Source: Phycisphaerae bacterium
GTDB taxonomy: Bacteria; Planctomycetota; Phycisphaerae; Sedimentisphaerales; Anaerohalosphaeraceae
Direction: 5' to 3'
Length of the DNA: 19,521 bases
Assembly: GCA_021736615.1 (NCBI GenBank)
Contig: JAIPFN010000106.1
Location: 1-19,521 of the forward strand
Both the position numbers and the translations under genes were made by a program. Each line of letters starts with the position of its first letter. Positions within the stretch are counted from its first letter, which is position 1. Positions 1 to 7,715 of the stretch are shown here, piece by piece. The notes under the pieces were generated by a model, which did not search any database, was not told the DNA's origin, and was given only the letters and a program-made list of their open reading frames with translations.

Positions 1-558
1 CTTCTTGCCAATAATAGCCCCAAACGTGCCTAAAACGATCCTCACATCGGTCATAAACCCCTCTGTTTCGACATACCTGACGTCAAGCTCCAGTTTCTCT
101 TCTATCGTAAGTCCTCCCCTGCCAGACACTTGCGCCAGCCCCGTCAAACCCGGCCGAATCTCCAGCCGCCGCCGCTGCCGCTCATCCCACTCCGCCGCCT
201 GCGCCATATACAAAGGCCGCGGCCCAATAAAAGCCATATCCCCCAAAAGCATATTAAACAACTGCGGCAGCTCATCCAAAGAATACTCCCGCAAAAACCG
301 CCCTATCGGCGTAATACGGGGGTCTGCGCCCGATTTCGGGCTAGCCCCGAACGGATCGGCGTCGGTGCGCATCGTCCTGAACTTGTACATCGTAAACGGT
401 TTGCAGCCCCTGCCGGCCCGCTCCTGCGCAAAAAACGCCGGCCCCTTGCTGGAAACCCTTATTATTACCGCAATAACGACGATTATCGGCAATGCGAAAA
501 GCAAACCGCAAAACGCCAGACAAAAGTCAACGACCCTTTTTAAGACCCGATAAAACAA
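1..558 (-). CDS. Small monotopic sugar-phosphate transferase, EPS chain initiation (3' end outside window)
   Basis: This predicted polyprenol-phosphate sugar-1-phosphate transferase (PglC/WbaP catalytic-domain family) would move a sugar phosphate from a UDP-sugar onto undecaprenyl phosphate at the inner membrane and so start a glycan repeat unit. The 186 codons in the window show an N-terminal hydrophobic re-entrant helix (residues about 11-33), KFRTMRTDAD (59-68), the catalytic pair in SLDELPQL (Asp95-Glu96), GDMAFIGPRPL (106-116) and RPGLTGLAQVSGR (135-147). It has no multi-pass N-terminal domain, so it is the short PglC-like form of about 200 residues, and only a few C-terminal residues are missing. 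There is no in-frame ATG before the conserved start. I chose TTG at 558 because AAAGGGA lies 6 nt upstream and the resulting MFYRVLKRVVDF matches usual family N-termini. It is transcribed divergently from the ATP-grasp gene. The sugar specificity cannot be read from sequence. Confidence 0.92.
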   Translation of the reverse strand, partial: MFYRVLKRVVDFCLAFCGLLFALPIIVVIAVIIRVSSKGPAFFAQERAGRGCKPFTMYKFRTMRTDADPFGASPKSGADPRITPIGRFLREYSLDELPQLFNMLLGDMAFIGPRPLYMAQAAEWDERQRRRLEIRPGLTGLAQVSGRGGLTIEEKLELDVRYVETEGFMTDVRIVLGTFGAIIGKK

Positions 559-647
559 TTGCAATCCCTTTAACAATAACAATGCCGAAAACGGCTTAAA
601 AACAAAAGTGTAACCCCGAATATGCCGATTGTCAAGGTATCAGAACC

Positions 648-675
648 TTTACAATGGCAAGGGTTGTAGTATATT
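648..675 (+). promoter_or_regulatory. Candidate sigma70-type promoter for ATP-grasp/WecA-like pair
   Basis: TTTACA (648-653) and TATATT (670-675) are separated by 16 bp, and each matches five of six consensus positions. Transcription would start near 682. That would exclude the possible TTG start at 629 and favour ATG 713 for the downstream gene. This rests on pattern matching only. Confidence 0.35.
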
Positions 676-712
676 GATAATGCGTGATTTTTATTGTATA
701 AACGGACTTTTT

Positions 713-1699
713 ATGATCAAACTACCATTTACCGGCGATAATCTCAATATCATGTTTACCTGTATCGGCAGGCGTGTTTCTTTGCTCAACAGTTTTCGCA
801 AGAGCGCCGGTCAACTGAAACTGAACTCACGTTTCATAGGTACCGACAGGGATAATCTAAGCCCGGCCCTTCAGCTTTGCGACAAGGGGTATATCGTAAA
901 GCCAGTCACCCACAAGGATTACCTGACGGAACTGCTTGAGATCGTTCGCAATGAAAATATCAAACTGATCGTCCCTACCGTTGATCTCGATCTTAAGCTG
1001 CTAGCCGTCAACAAAGCTGAATTTGAAAAACTTGGCTGCTTTGTATTGATCTCAACTCCGGAAGTAATCGACATCTGCCAGGATAAGAGAGAGACCTTCC
1101 GTTTTCTCTCCGGTGCGGGATTCGGCACGCCGCATACATGGAAAATTACAAGCGCACTTCGCAAAAAGGATCTGCGGTACCCGTGCTTTCTAAAGCCCTG
1201 GGACGGCTATGCCAGCCGCGGAAGCGCTATCGTTAGAAACCGTATGGAACTTTCATTCTACGCCAAGACGGTGCCAAACTGTATCGTGCAGGAATATGCA
1301 AACGGCATTGAGTATACTTGCGATGTGTTCGTTGACTTTGAAGGCATCGTCAGGTGCGTGGTTCCCCGCAAACGGCTTGAGGTAAGAAGCGGTGAGGTGA
1401 GCAAAGCGCAGATCGTTAAGGACCCGAAGATCATGGAGACGGCGGCTAACGCGGTGCAAGCACTTTCGGCTGGGCCGGGTGTTATTACCATTCAACTGAT
1501 CATAAATAATAAGGGCAAGATAAGCCTGATCGAGATCAATCCCAGGTTTGGCGGCGGCGTGCCTTTGTCTATCAAGTCGGGTGCTGATTTTCCGAAGTGG
1601 ATCCTGCAACTGCTTATCGGCAAGAAACCGAGGATCACGATGGACGGCTTTAAAGATAAGCTTAAAATGCTGCGTTACGACAGTGAGGTCTGGTGTTGA
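713..1699 (+). CDS. ATP-grasp domain protein (carbamoyl-phosphate-synthase-like), glycan-locus associated
   Basis: This 328-residue ATP-grasp ligase-type protein would use ATP to form an acyl-phosphate and join a carboxylate to an amine or similar nucleophile in the cytoplasm. Its substrate is unknown. Visible are an N-terminal Rossmann-like start, NIMFTCIGRRVSLL (about residues 12-25), the nucleotide-binding lysine segment FLKPWDGYASRGSAIV, the QEYANGIEYTCDVFVD strand, and the metal-binding EINPRFGGGVPLSIKSG near the C-terminus. The frame is open from a TTG at 629 and also contains an ATG at 680. I chose ATG 713 because it sits just before the conserved start and downstream of the candidate promoter, although no start has a clear Shine-Dalgarno sequence. 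The WecA-like gene follows 47 bp later. ATP-grasp genes in polysaccharide loci are often linked to amide or amino-acid decoration or precursor synthesis; that role is inferred here. Confidence 0.85.
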   Translation: MIKLPFTGDNLNIMFTCIGRRVSLLNSFRKSAGQLKLNSRFIGTDRDNLSPALQLCDKGYIVKPVTHKDYLTELLEIVRNENIKLIVPTVDLDLKLLAVNKAEFEKLGCFVLISTPEVIDICQDKRETFRFLSGAGFGTPHTWKITSALRKKDLRYPCFLKPWDGYASRGSAIVRNRMELSFYAKTVPNCIVQEYANGIEYTCDVFVDFEGIVRCVVPRKRLEVRSGEVSKAQIVKDPKIMETAANAVQALSAGPGVITIQLIINNKGKISLIEINPRFGGGVPLSIKSGADFPKWILQLLIGKKPRITMDGFKDKLKMLRYDSEVWC

Positions 1700-1702
1700 G
1701 TG

Positions 1703-1747
1703 ACAGGTTTGAAAGTTACAGGTTTTAAATCGACAGGTATTTACTTA
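1703..1747 (+). repeat. Three 15-bp direct repeats headed by ACAGGT
   Basis: ACAGGT occurs at 1703, 1718 and 1733, exactly 15 bp apart, and the bases after it are similar in the first two copies (TTTGAAAGTT and TTTTAAATCG). The repeats fill the gap between the ATP-grasp stop and the ATG at 1747. The period is five codons. The reading frame continues open past the UGA at 1697-1699 and closes at a TGA overlapping the next ATG (ATGA at 1747-1750). Confidence 0.6.
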
Positions 1748-2901
1748 TGATATTTGATAAAATAATTGGTGATCACAGACCGGTAAGCTGGGTGATGCAA
1801 TTCTGGCCGGTTATCGTTGCGGCTTTTGTCAGTTCGTTTGCGGCGACATGGCTTTGCAAGAAGATAGCGATCCGTCTGGGAATCGTCGACAAACCCGACA
1901 ATCTTGTTAAGACCCACGCCGAGCCGGTCGCCTATCTTGGCGGGATCGGGATCTTTTTCGGTCTTTCCTTCGGAGTCCTTGCAGGATTGTACAGTTTAAA
2001 AGACGAAGTGTTTTTCCCTACAGCTTTTCGTTGGCTGCTTGGTATACTTGCAGGCGGAGCGATAGCGTGCTTTATCGGTGTTGTCGATGACATTCTTGAT
2101 ATCAAACCGATCCATAAGATCGGCGGTCAGGTGGTCGCGGCGGTCGCTTTGATAATTGCCGGGGTTCTTCCGGACTTTGTTGCTGTGGCTAATTTTTTAG
2201 GCTGGGACGCACCGGAAAGTCTTAACCTGATTCTTGGAGTTCCTTTTGTGATTATCGCTGTGCTTGGCGCTACGAATTCTTTGAACCTTCTCGACGGGCT
2301 GGACGGTTTGTGCGCAGGTGTGACTTCTATAATAGGCATCGCGATGCTTATGCTTTCGGTACACCTTGCGACGTGGATGACGGGAGGGGCCAGTGCGTTC
2401 GCCGACCCGGTCAGGGTGATCATTTGCCTTGGTTTGATCGGCGGGGTGTTTGGCTTTTTGCCGTTTAACCGGCATCCGGCGAAAATATTTATGGGAGACG
2501 CAGGCAGTATGCTGCTTGGGTTTATGGTGGCGGCGTTGTTTGTGCTTTTTGCCAACCAGGGTCCGCGATGGCTGATGGCTTCGCTAATCGTATTCGGCTT
2601 GCCGATACTTGATACGGCGACGGCACTGGTTAGAAGAGCGATAAGCAAGAAGCCGCTCTTCGTTTCGGACAGGGGGCATATATACGATCAGATGATCGAC
2701 CGCGGAATATCACTGAATAAGACGGTTGCGATTTGTTATGCACTTACAGGGCTTTATGCAATAATCGGGCTGGTAACGAGCCAGATACAGGGAAGATACA
2801 CTCCAATAGTTATGATCGTCGTATTTGCCATATCAGCGATGGTGATCTGGAAGAAGGGGTTTCTGGAGATGGAGGGGCTGCGCGGGGCGAGGAAGAAATG
2901 A
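1747..2901 (+). CDS. WecA/TagO-family undecaprenyl-phosphate HexNAc-1-phosphate transferase
   Basis: This 384-residue multi-pass inner-membrane enzyme of the MraY/WecA/TagO superfamily is predicted to transfer HexNAc-1-phosphate, typically GlcNAc-1-P, from a UDP-sugar to undecaprenyl phosphate. Diagnostic motifs are present: the Mg-binding Asp pair in GVVDDILDI (114-115), NSLNLLDGLDGL (177-188), MGDAGSMLLGF (249-259), and the carbohydrate-recognition loop RGHIYDQMIDRG (309-320). Hydrophobic helices fill the rest, for example residues 20-35, 97-113, 126-145, 164-175 and 225-240. The length is typical. It follows the ATP-grasp gene in the same direction. It is mechanistically unrelated to the small transferase at the left edge, so the locus has two ways to begin a lipid-linked glycan. 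The choice between GlcNAc and another HexNAc is not resolved. Confidence 0.93.
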   Translation: MIFDKIIGDHRPVSWVMQFWPVIVAAFVSSFAATWLCKKIAIRLGIVDKPDNLVKTHAEPVAYLGGIGIFFGLSFGVLAGLYSLKDEVFFPTAFRWLLGILAGGAIACFIGVVDDILDIKPIHKIGGQVVAAVALIIAGVLPDFVAVANFLGWDAPESLNLILGVPFVIIAVLGATNSLNLLDGLDGLCAGVTSIIGIAMLMLSVHLATWMTGGASAFADPVRVIICLGLIGGVFGFLPFNRHPAKIFMGDAGSMLLGFMVAALFVLFANQGPRWLMASLIVFGLPILDTATALVRRAISKKPLFVSDRGHIYDQMIDRGISLNKTVAICYALTGLYAIIGLVTSQIQGRYTPIVMIVVFAISAMVIWKKGFLEMEGLRGARKK

Positions 2902-2956
2902 ATAATGTATAATGTCTATTGTATAATACAGAGTTATCAGGCAATGTTACAATAAA

Positions 2957-3301
2957 CTATATTCCCTTGGCATATACGACTTCCTTACTGATTGCTGATT
3001 CCATACGGAGTTTAATAATATCTTTCATGACCAGGTCAACTTCTGTCTTGAATATTTCCTGAAGATAAAATTTCAAATCCATGTAGTGCTCAAAAGTAGG
3101 CTCTGCCAAATCAACAAGAATATCAATATCGCTATCAGCTGTAAGTTCTCCACGCACCGCCGAACCAAAAAGCCCCAACTGTTTAACGGAAAATGCAGAC
3201 GGAGAATGGGAGTTTTCAGCCCATAAATGGGTTCGTTTGGTAAAATGGTAACAGGTTACAATCGCAAAGGTAACAAGCGTTATGCTATCGAAATTATTCA
3301 C
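2957..3301 (-). CDS. Minimal nucleotidyltransferase (MNT) domain protein, probably 5'-truncated
   Basis: The homologous part runs from about residue 38: SVKQLGLFGSAVRGE, then the catalytic GS...DID (DSDIDILVDL), then EVDLVMKD carrying the third acidic residue, and a normal C-terminal ISKEVVYAKGI. This is the nucleotidyltransferase-superfamily MNT fold, which in MntA/HepT pairs is an AMP-transferring antitoxin. The first 37 or so codons (3190-3301) do not look like the usual N-terminal helix. They lie largely over a dispersed repeat (3200-3240) and begin with GTG, and there is no ATG before the catalytic core. The gene is therefore probably a 5'-truncated remnant, or starts at an unusual codon such as the TTG in KQLGLF. 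No HEPN partner is adjacent. Domain call is secure; functionality is doubtful. Confidence 0.7.
   Translation of the reverse strand: MNNFDSITLVTFAIVTCYHFTKRTHLWAENSHSPSAFSVKQLGLFGSAVRGELTADSDIDILVDLAEPTFEHYMDLKFYLQEIFKTEVDLVMKDIIKLRMESAISKEVVYAKGI
3200..3240 (+). repeat. Dispersed repeat, copy 1
   Basis: This 41-bp segment matches 8069-8109 at 31 of 41 positions without gaps and in the same orientation. The shared core reads TCAG.CCA.AAATGG.TTCGTTTG. The similarity continues weakly leftward to AAATGC at 3191, which is where recognisable MNT coding homology begins (about 3190). It resembles intergenic repeats I recall from Phycisphaerae-type planctomycetes; that resemblance is from memory only. 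Confidence 0.6.
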
Positions 3302-3604
3302 ATTGCCCTTTCAGGTTTATATAACATTACATGAGCAAAATTAACCATCGTAAAAACTGACAAGCAGAAATATGTTGACAGAGTGCATGTTTTTTTTGTT
3401 AAATGACAAAAGCAAACCGAATAACTTTCCCATAAACAAAGTCGCTAACCCTTGACAAGTGGCAATAACCCAAAACTTTATTCTTGACAAAGCACTGGCT
3501 TATTGTAATTTATGAAATATGGACTACCACTTTTAGCCAAAAAACATTAAGAAACCAATAAAAAAAAGTTGATACACATACAATAGACTTAATGAGACAT
3601 CCTT
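3302..3604. other. AT-rich intergenic region upstream of UPF0158-SNF2-SWIM unit
   Basis: There is no supportable gene in these 303 bp. TTGACA occurs three times (3375-3380, 3452-3457, 3484-3489) and TGACA five times in 132 bp. The 3484 copy is a candidate -35 for the gene at 3605, but the nearest good -10 (TGTAAT, 3504-3509) leaves only a 14-bp spacer. A promoter is expected here, but I cannot place it confidently. The repeated TGACA words could equally be operator half-sites or chance. Confidence 0.4.
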
Positions 3605-4048
3605 ATGAAGGTTAAACTTAGCGAAATACTTATGGGGCTGGAATTCAGAAATTCTGAAAACGCCGCGTTCCTGAATCTCAAGAGCGGTGAGGTTGTTTTA
3701 GTGTCCGATCCAGACATTACAGGTATCGATGACGAACATGACATTGATTACTATGATGACAACAAAGATTATATCTCCCTGCCTGATGACTTTGACATCA
3801 ATGAATACCATATGATGCAGGACTTCATCAGGACCGTATCCGATGACAATATTGCAGAGACTTTGTCTATAAGCATACAAGGCGGCGGTGCATTCAGAAG
3901 ATTTAAAGATCATCTCTATCATTTTGGGATTCAGGATGAATGGTTTGCATACAGATATAACGAATACAAACAGATAGCAATTGAGTGGTGTCATGATAAT
4001 AACGTCGAGTATCTTGATGACGAAAAAAAACATCATGCCGGAAATTAA
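3605..4048 (+). CDS. UPF0158 family protein
   Basis: This 147-residue soluble protein belongs to the uncharacterised UPF0158 family. Diagnostic segments are KLSEILMGLEF near the start, SGEVVLVSD (27-35), YISLPDDFDINEYHMMQDFIRTV (56-78), the hallmark GGGAFRRFKDHLY (93-105) and EWFAYRYNEYKQIAIEWCHDN (112-132). A strongly acidic insert, about residues 36-55, lies between the first strands. No biochemical function is established for the family. The gene ends inside the start of the SNF2 gene, a 14-bp overlap with ATG 4035, which implies translational coupling. Its product may therefore work with the SNF2/SWIM proteins (inference). The ATG at 3605 has only a weak Shine-Dalgarno sequence but fits the family's N-terminus. 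Confidence 0.85.
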   Translation: MKVKLSEILMGLEFRNSENAAFLNLKSGEVVLVSDPDITGIDDEHDIDYYDDNKDYISLPDDFDINEYHMMQDFIRTVSDDNIAETLSISIQGGGAFRRFKDHLYHFGIQDEWFAYRYNEYKQIAIEWCHDNNVEYLDDEKKHHAGN

Positions 4049-6710
4049 ACTTACACCTACTGGACAACTGCACTGGTCAGCAGAAGATTCGTCGGATTCT
4101 TTGCATTCAGATATTGCAAATACATTTGAGCAGGACTGGAAAGAAGGGTTATTTCTGCTGGCTGCGGAAAAAAATAATCCGGGCGGCAGTCAAACGCTTC
4201 GATACTGGCAAAAAATTGTTAATCGCTACTTAACGGAGTTATGCCATATCCCGGAATCGGAGAATAAGGTTGAGATCAGTTCTCCGGGAGAAGGGGTATT
4301 TTCGACATGGGTGCTAACCGCCCCGCCGATGGTCGGAGGGGAATACATATCTGTCGATATGCTGAAAAACATCTGGAACGAATTAGACAAGTGGGTATGT
4401 CATCACGTCGAAACAGCAGGCAGTACAAAAACATTTCTTAAAACCCGAGCACCGAAGTGGCACCAGGTCGGGCGAGTTTGCTTTCACTTAGCAGAAAACA
4501 AAGCCGACCAGGATCGCCCTTTTGCATTCATGGCTACATATTCGACAGGTTTCGGTTCAGGCGGCAAACTAAAGCATTTGCCGCTGCGAACAGCATTGGA
4601 ACAATATTCGGGAGCACAAAATCGTAAAGCTTTGATCAACCTTCTTTCACCCGTACAGCAAGCCGCATCCGGTATTCCATGGGTAAGCCGGTTAGTGGAT
4701 TCGTCTCAGATTTATCAACCAATGGCCTGGGGTGCAGATTCAGCTTATAAATTTTTGCGGTCCGCAGATCAACTGGAATATGCCGGTTTAATGGTGCGGC
4801 TGCCGAACTGGTGGAAGAAAAAACCTCGCCCGACGGTTTCTATAACTATTGGAGAAAAAAAGAAGTCCAAACTCGGCACCGATGCGATGCTTGATTTTAA
4901 TGTCGGGTTTATGCTGGGCGATGAAGGATTAACAGAACAGGAACTCAAAGAGTTGCTCGAAGGCGATGAGGGTCTGGTCTGGTTTAAGGGGCAATGGGTT
5001 GAGGTGGACCGCGATAAATTGCAGGAAGCTGTCGAGCATTGGGAGAAGCTTCGGCTTGGCTCGGCTGACGGCGACATATCGTTTATCGAAGGAATGCGAA
5101 TGCTGGCCGGTGCCTCGGCGGATTTACTTGATAACAAGCAGACCGAGCAGGAGAAACCGTGGGTTCACGTTTCGGCAGGAGATGCGATGCGTCAAATTCT
5201 CAGTGATCTTCGTGATCCGGCGAGCCTGAACGATTTTGATTTCGGCAAATCTGTGCAGGCGACTCTGCGGCCGTATCAGGAACATGGGGTTGCATGGCTA
5301 AACCTTCAGGCTCAATTGGGATTGGGGGCGTGCCTGGCAGATGACATGGGTTTGGGCAAGACTTTGCAGGTACTTACGCTGTTATCGGCATTGCGGAACA
5401 ACTCAAAGTCAAAACGCAAAGGGCCTTCGTTACTTGTTTTACCGGCATCGCTGCTGGGGAACTGGAGACAGGAGGCACAGCGATTTACGCCCTCATTAAA
5501 ATTAACATTTTTACATCCGGCGGAAAACGACCGCAAAAAAATAAAAGAAATCTCAGAGACACCAAAAAAGAAGCTTGCCAAAACCGATCTCGCAGTCACT
5601 ACATATTCAATGCTGACCCGTCAGAAATGGCTAAGTGAAATAAACTGGAATTTAGTGATCCTCGATGAGGCGCAGGCTATCAAGAATCATTCAACGCGAC
5701 AAAGCAAAGCAGCTAAAAAGCTGTCGGCTAATTCCAGGATAGCGCTAACAGGAACGCCGGTAGAGAATCGTCTGGGCGATTTATGGTCGTTGTTTGACTT
5801 CTTAAATCCGGGTTTGCTCGGATCGGCAAAAGTTTTTAAGGGGTTTATCAAGAACTTGCAGCAGCACGAAACGGATCAGTTTGGGCCTTTACGCAAACTG
5901 GTTAGTCCGTATATCCTGCGGCGTTTAAAGACTGATCGGTCAATTATTTCCGATCTTCCCGAAAAGATCGAAACCTCAACATATTGCAAACTCAGCAAAA
6001 AACAGGTTAAACTTTACGGCCAGGCCGTCAAGACTCTCAAATCTGCACTTGATACCGCCGAAGGTATTGCACGTCGGGGAGTTGTGCTACAGTACCTGAT
6101 GCATTTTAAGCAGATTTGTAACCACCCCAGCCAGTTGACCGGTGACGGGGAATACAATCCCAAAAACAGCGGCAAGTTCCTTCGATTGAAAGCAATCTGC
6201 GAGGAAATTGCCTCCCGGCAGGAAAAGGTTTTGATTTTCACACAATTCCGGGAAATCACTGATCCGCTTTCGGATTATCTGTCAGCAATTTTCGGCAGGT
6301 CGGGCCTGATACTGCACGGCGGTGTACCGGTAAAAAAACGAAAACTTATGGTAGACCAGTTTCAGTCCGACGACGGTCCGCCATTTTTCATATTGTCGCT
6401 AAAGGCAGGCGGAACGGGATTGAATCTAACGGCGGCTTCGCATATAATCCACTTTGATCGCTGGTGGAACCCGGCGGTTGAAAACCAGGCTACTGACCGG
6501 GCATTTAGGATCGGACAAAAGCGAAATGTCCTGGTGCATAAGTTTGTGACAGACGGCACGATCGAAGAAAAGATCGCAGAAATGATAACCGAAAAACAGA
6601 AAATGGCAGATGGAATTCTCGCTTCGGATGGTGGATTGAAATTAACGGAAATGTCCGACGAACAATTGATGCAGATAGTTCGCCTGGACATAACACGTGC
6701 TCAATTGTAA
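4035..6710 (+). CDS. Bacterial SNF2-family DNA-dependent ATPase/helicase
   Basis: This 891-residue SF2 ATPase of the bacterial SNF2 (HepA-like, COG0553) type is predicted to translocate on double-stranded DNA and remodel protein-DNA complexes. In order it has an N-terminal region ending in a bacterial SNF2-associated domain (about 250-365, with MLDFNVGFMLGDEGLT and GLVWFKGQWVEVD), the first RecA lobe from RPYQEHGVAWL (about 410) with Walker A DDMGLGKT (436-443), DEAQ box (544-547) and LTGTPVENRLGDLWSLFDFL, then a second lobe with LKAGGTGLNL and QATDRAFRIGQKR (818-830). All catalytic motifs are intact. I chose ATG 4035 (MPEIKLTPTGQLHW), which overlaps the UPF0158 gene by 14 bp; an ATG at 4017 is the alternative. 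The SWIM gene follows 12 bp later. SNF2/SWIM neighbours recur in bacteria, but their role is unknown. Confidence 0.93.
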   Translation: MPEIKLTPTGQLHWSAEDSSDSLHSDIANTFEQDWKEGLFLLAAEKNNPGGSQTLRYWQKIVNRYLTELCHIPESENKVEISSPGEGVFSTWVLTAPPMVGGEYISVDMLKNIWNELDKWVCHHVETAGSTKTFLKTRAPKWHQVGRVCFHLAENKADQDRPFAFMATYSTGFGSGGKLKHLPLRTALEQYSGAQNRKALINLLSPVQQAASGIPWVSRLVDSSQIYQPMAWGADSAYKFLRSADQLEYAGLMVRLPNWWKKKPRPTVSITIGEKKKSKLGTDAMLDFNVGFMLGDEGLTEQELKELLEGDEGLVWFKGQWVEVDRDKLQEAVEHWEKLRLGSADGDISFIEGMRMLAGASADLLDNKQTEQEKPWVHVSAGDAMRQILSDLRDPASLNDFDFGKSVQATLRPYQEHGVAWLNLQAQLGLGACLADDMGLGKTLQVLTLLSALRNNSKSKRKGPSLLVLPASLLGNWRQEAQRFTPSLKLTFLHPAENDRKKIKEISETPKKKLAKTDLAVTTYSMLTRQKWLSEINWNLVILDEAQAIKNHSTRQSKAAKKLSANSRIALTGTPVENRLGDLWSLFDFLNPGLLGSAKVFKGFIKNLQQHETDQFGPLRKLVSPYILRRLKTDRSIISDLPEKIETSTYCKLSKKQVKLYGQAVKTLKSALDTAEGIARRGVVLQYLMHFKQICNHPSQLTGDGEYNPKNSGKFLRLKAICEEIASRQEKVLIFTQFREITDPLSDYLSAIFGRSGLILHGGVPVKKRKLMVDQFQSDDGPPFFILSLKAGGTGLNLTAASHIIHFDRWWNPAVENQATDRAFRIGQKRNVLVHKFVTDGTIEEKIAEMITEKQKMADGILASDGGLKLTEMSDEQLMQIVRLDITRAQL

Positions 6711-6722
6711 AGGAAGTGTATT

Positions 6723-7715
6723 ATGTCATATTATGGTTGGCGTCCTTATGTTTCGGTGGCTCAACAAAGAGCAAAAGCCCGGAAAAAGATGGCAAAATTG
6801 CGTAAGCAGGGAATGGATATTCAGCCGGTCGAAATCGAAGGACGAACTATTGCTCGAAGCTTTTGGGGTAAGGGGTGGTGCGACCACCTGGAATCATTTT
6901 CGGATTACTCCAACAGACTCCCAAGAGGCAGACGTTATGCCAGAAATGGTTCGGTATGTCATCTGGAGATTCAAGAAGGGCGAATTGAAGCGATGGTCAG
7001 CGGTTCGGAGTTGTATAAAGTAAAGATAAACATCAAACCGCTAAAACAAACTATTTGGAAGTCGATCAAGCAAAGGTGCTCCGGAAAGATCGGTTCAATG
7101 CTCGAATTATTGCAGGGAAAGTTGTCTGACCAGGTCATGTCAATCGTAGCTGATCAAAACGAAGGACTGATGCCGCTGCCGAAAGAAATTTCATTGAAAT
7201 GTTCCTGCCCGGACTGGGCCGTGATGTGCAAACATGTTGCGGCAGTTATGTATGGAATCGGCAACCGCCTCGATAGTATGCCGGAATTATTATTTACGCT
7301 GCGCGGAGTAAACGCCAATGAACTCATTGCCGGCAATATTGCATTGCCAATATCCGATACGACAACTGCGGGCAACACTATCGCTGACGATCAATTATCC
7401 AACATTTTCGGTATTGAGATGGATTCTAAAATTGCTGTTGAGCAAAAAGAGGATAATTTACCCACTAAGAAAAAACGAAAGACAAAACGCAAAGTTATCC
7501 CTAATAGAAAAGTAAAAGTTACTATTGTGAAATCTGCTAAGCCTAAAAAGAAAGCTAAAAAAACCGTAAAATATGTTTCCAGGACCAAAACAAAAAAACA
7601 ACCAGCCAAATCCGAAGTCACCAAGGCAAAAGGGATTTCCAGTCTGCGTCCAACTGGCAATTCCGTCAAGAAACTACGCAAAAAACTGGGGCTTTCAGCA
7701 ACTGAATTTGCGTAA
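6723..7715 (+). CDS. SWIM zinc-finger protein, SNF2 partner, ended early by an in-frame stop
   Basis: This 330-residue protein has the layout of SWIM proteins that accompany bacterial SNF2 ATPases. An N-terminal domain carries SFWGKGWCDHLESFSDYSNR (46-65) and LPRGRRYARNGSV. A SWIM zinc finger C-x-C-x6-C-x-H follows (Cys160, Cys162, Cys169, His171). From about residue 240 the tail is very lysine-rich, with over a third Lys in 241-302, like a histone-H1-type DNA-binding tail. The last residues, SVKKLRKKLGLSATEFA, are the first half of a Cro/XRE-like helix-turn-helix. TAA at 7713 interrupts it, and the rest of the domain continues in the same frame (7716-7832). Start ATG 6723 is preceded by AAGGAAG at good spacing. 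SWIM fingers bind DNA or protein, so this product probably recruits the SNF2 ATPase (inference). Confidence 0.9.
   Translation: MSYYGWRPYVSVAQQRAKARKKMAKLRKQGMDIQPVEIEGRTIARSFWGKGWCDHLESFSDYSNRLPRGRRYARNGSVCHLEIQEGRIEAMVSGSELYKVKINIKPLKQTIWKSIKQRCSGKIGSMLELLQGKLSDQVMSIVADQNEGLMPLPKEISLKCSCPDWAVMCKHVAAVMYGIGNRLDSMPELLFTLRGVNANELIAGNIALPISDTTTAGNTIADDQLSNIFGIEMDSKIAVEQKEDNLPTKKKRKTKRKVIPNRKVKVTIVKSAKPKKKAKKTVKYVSRTKTKKQPAKSEVTKAKGISSLRPTGNSVKKLRKKLGLSATEFA

Noticed and set aside
5..553. Long rightward open frames opposite the sugar transferase
   Set aside because: They are proline/arginine/serine-rich shadows of the leftward gene, which has all family motifs in one frame.
2127..2648. 173-codon leftward frame inside the WecA-like gene
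   Set aside because: It is antisense to the conserved membrane protein, has low-complexity Ala/Pro/Thr composition and no domain.
2906..2927. Direct repeat TGTATAAT twice, 14 bp apart, after the WecA-like gene
   Set aside because: It is short and AT-rich between converging genes, with no stem-loop terminator structure; probably chance.
3245..3331. Small rightward frame MVTGYNRKGNKRYAIEIIHI
   Set aside because: It has 28 codons, no ribosome binding site, is antisense to the dubious MNT 5' part and has no known family; possibly repeat-derived.
7391..7681. Leftward hydrophobic frame opposite the lysine-rich tail
   Set aside because: Antisense of AAA/AAG lysine codons gives Phe/Leu-rich frames automatically.
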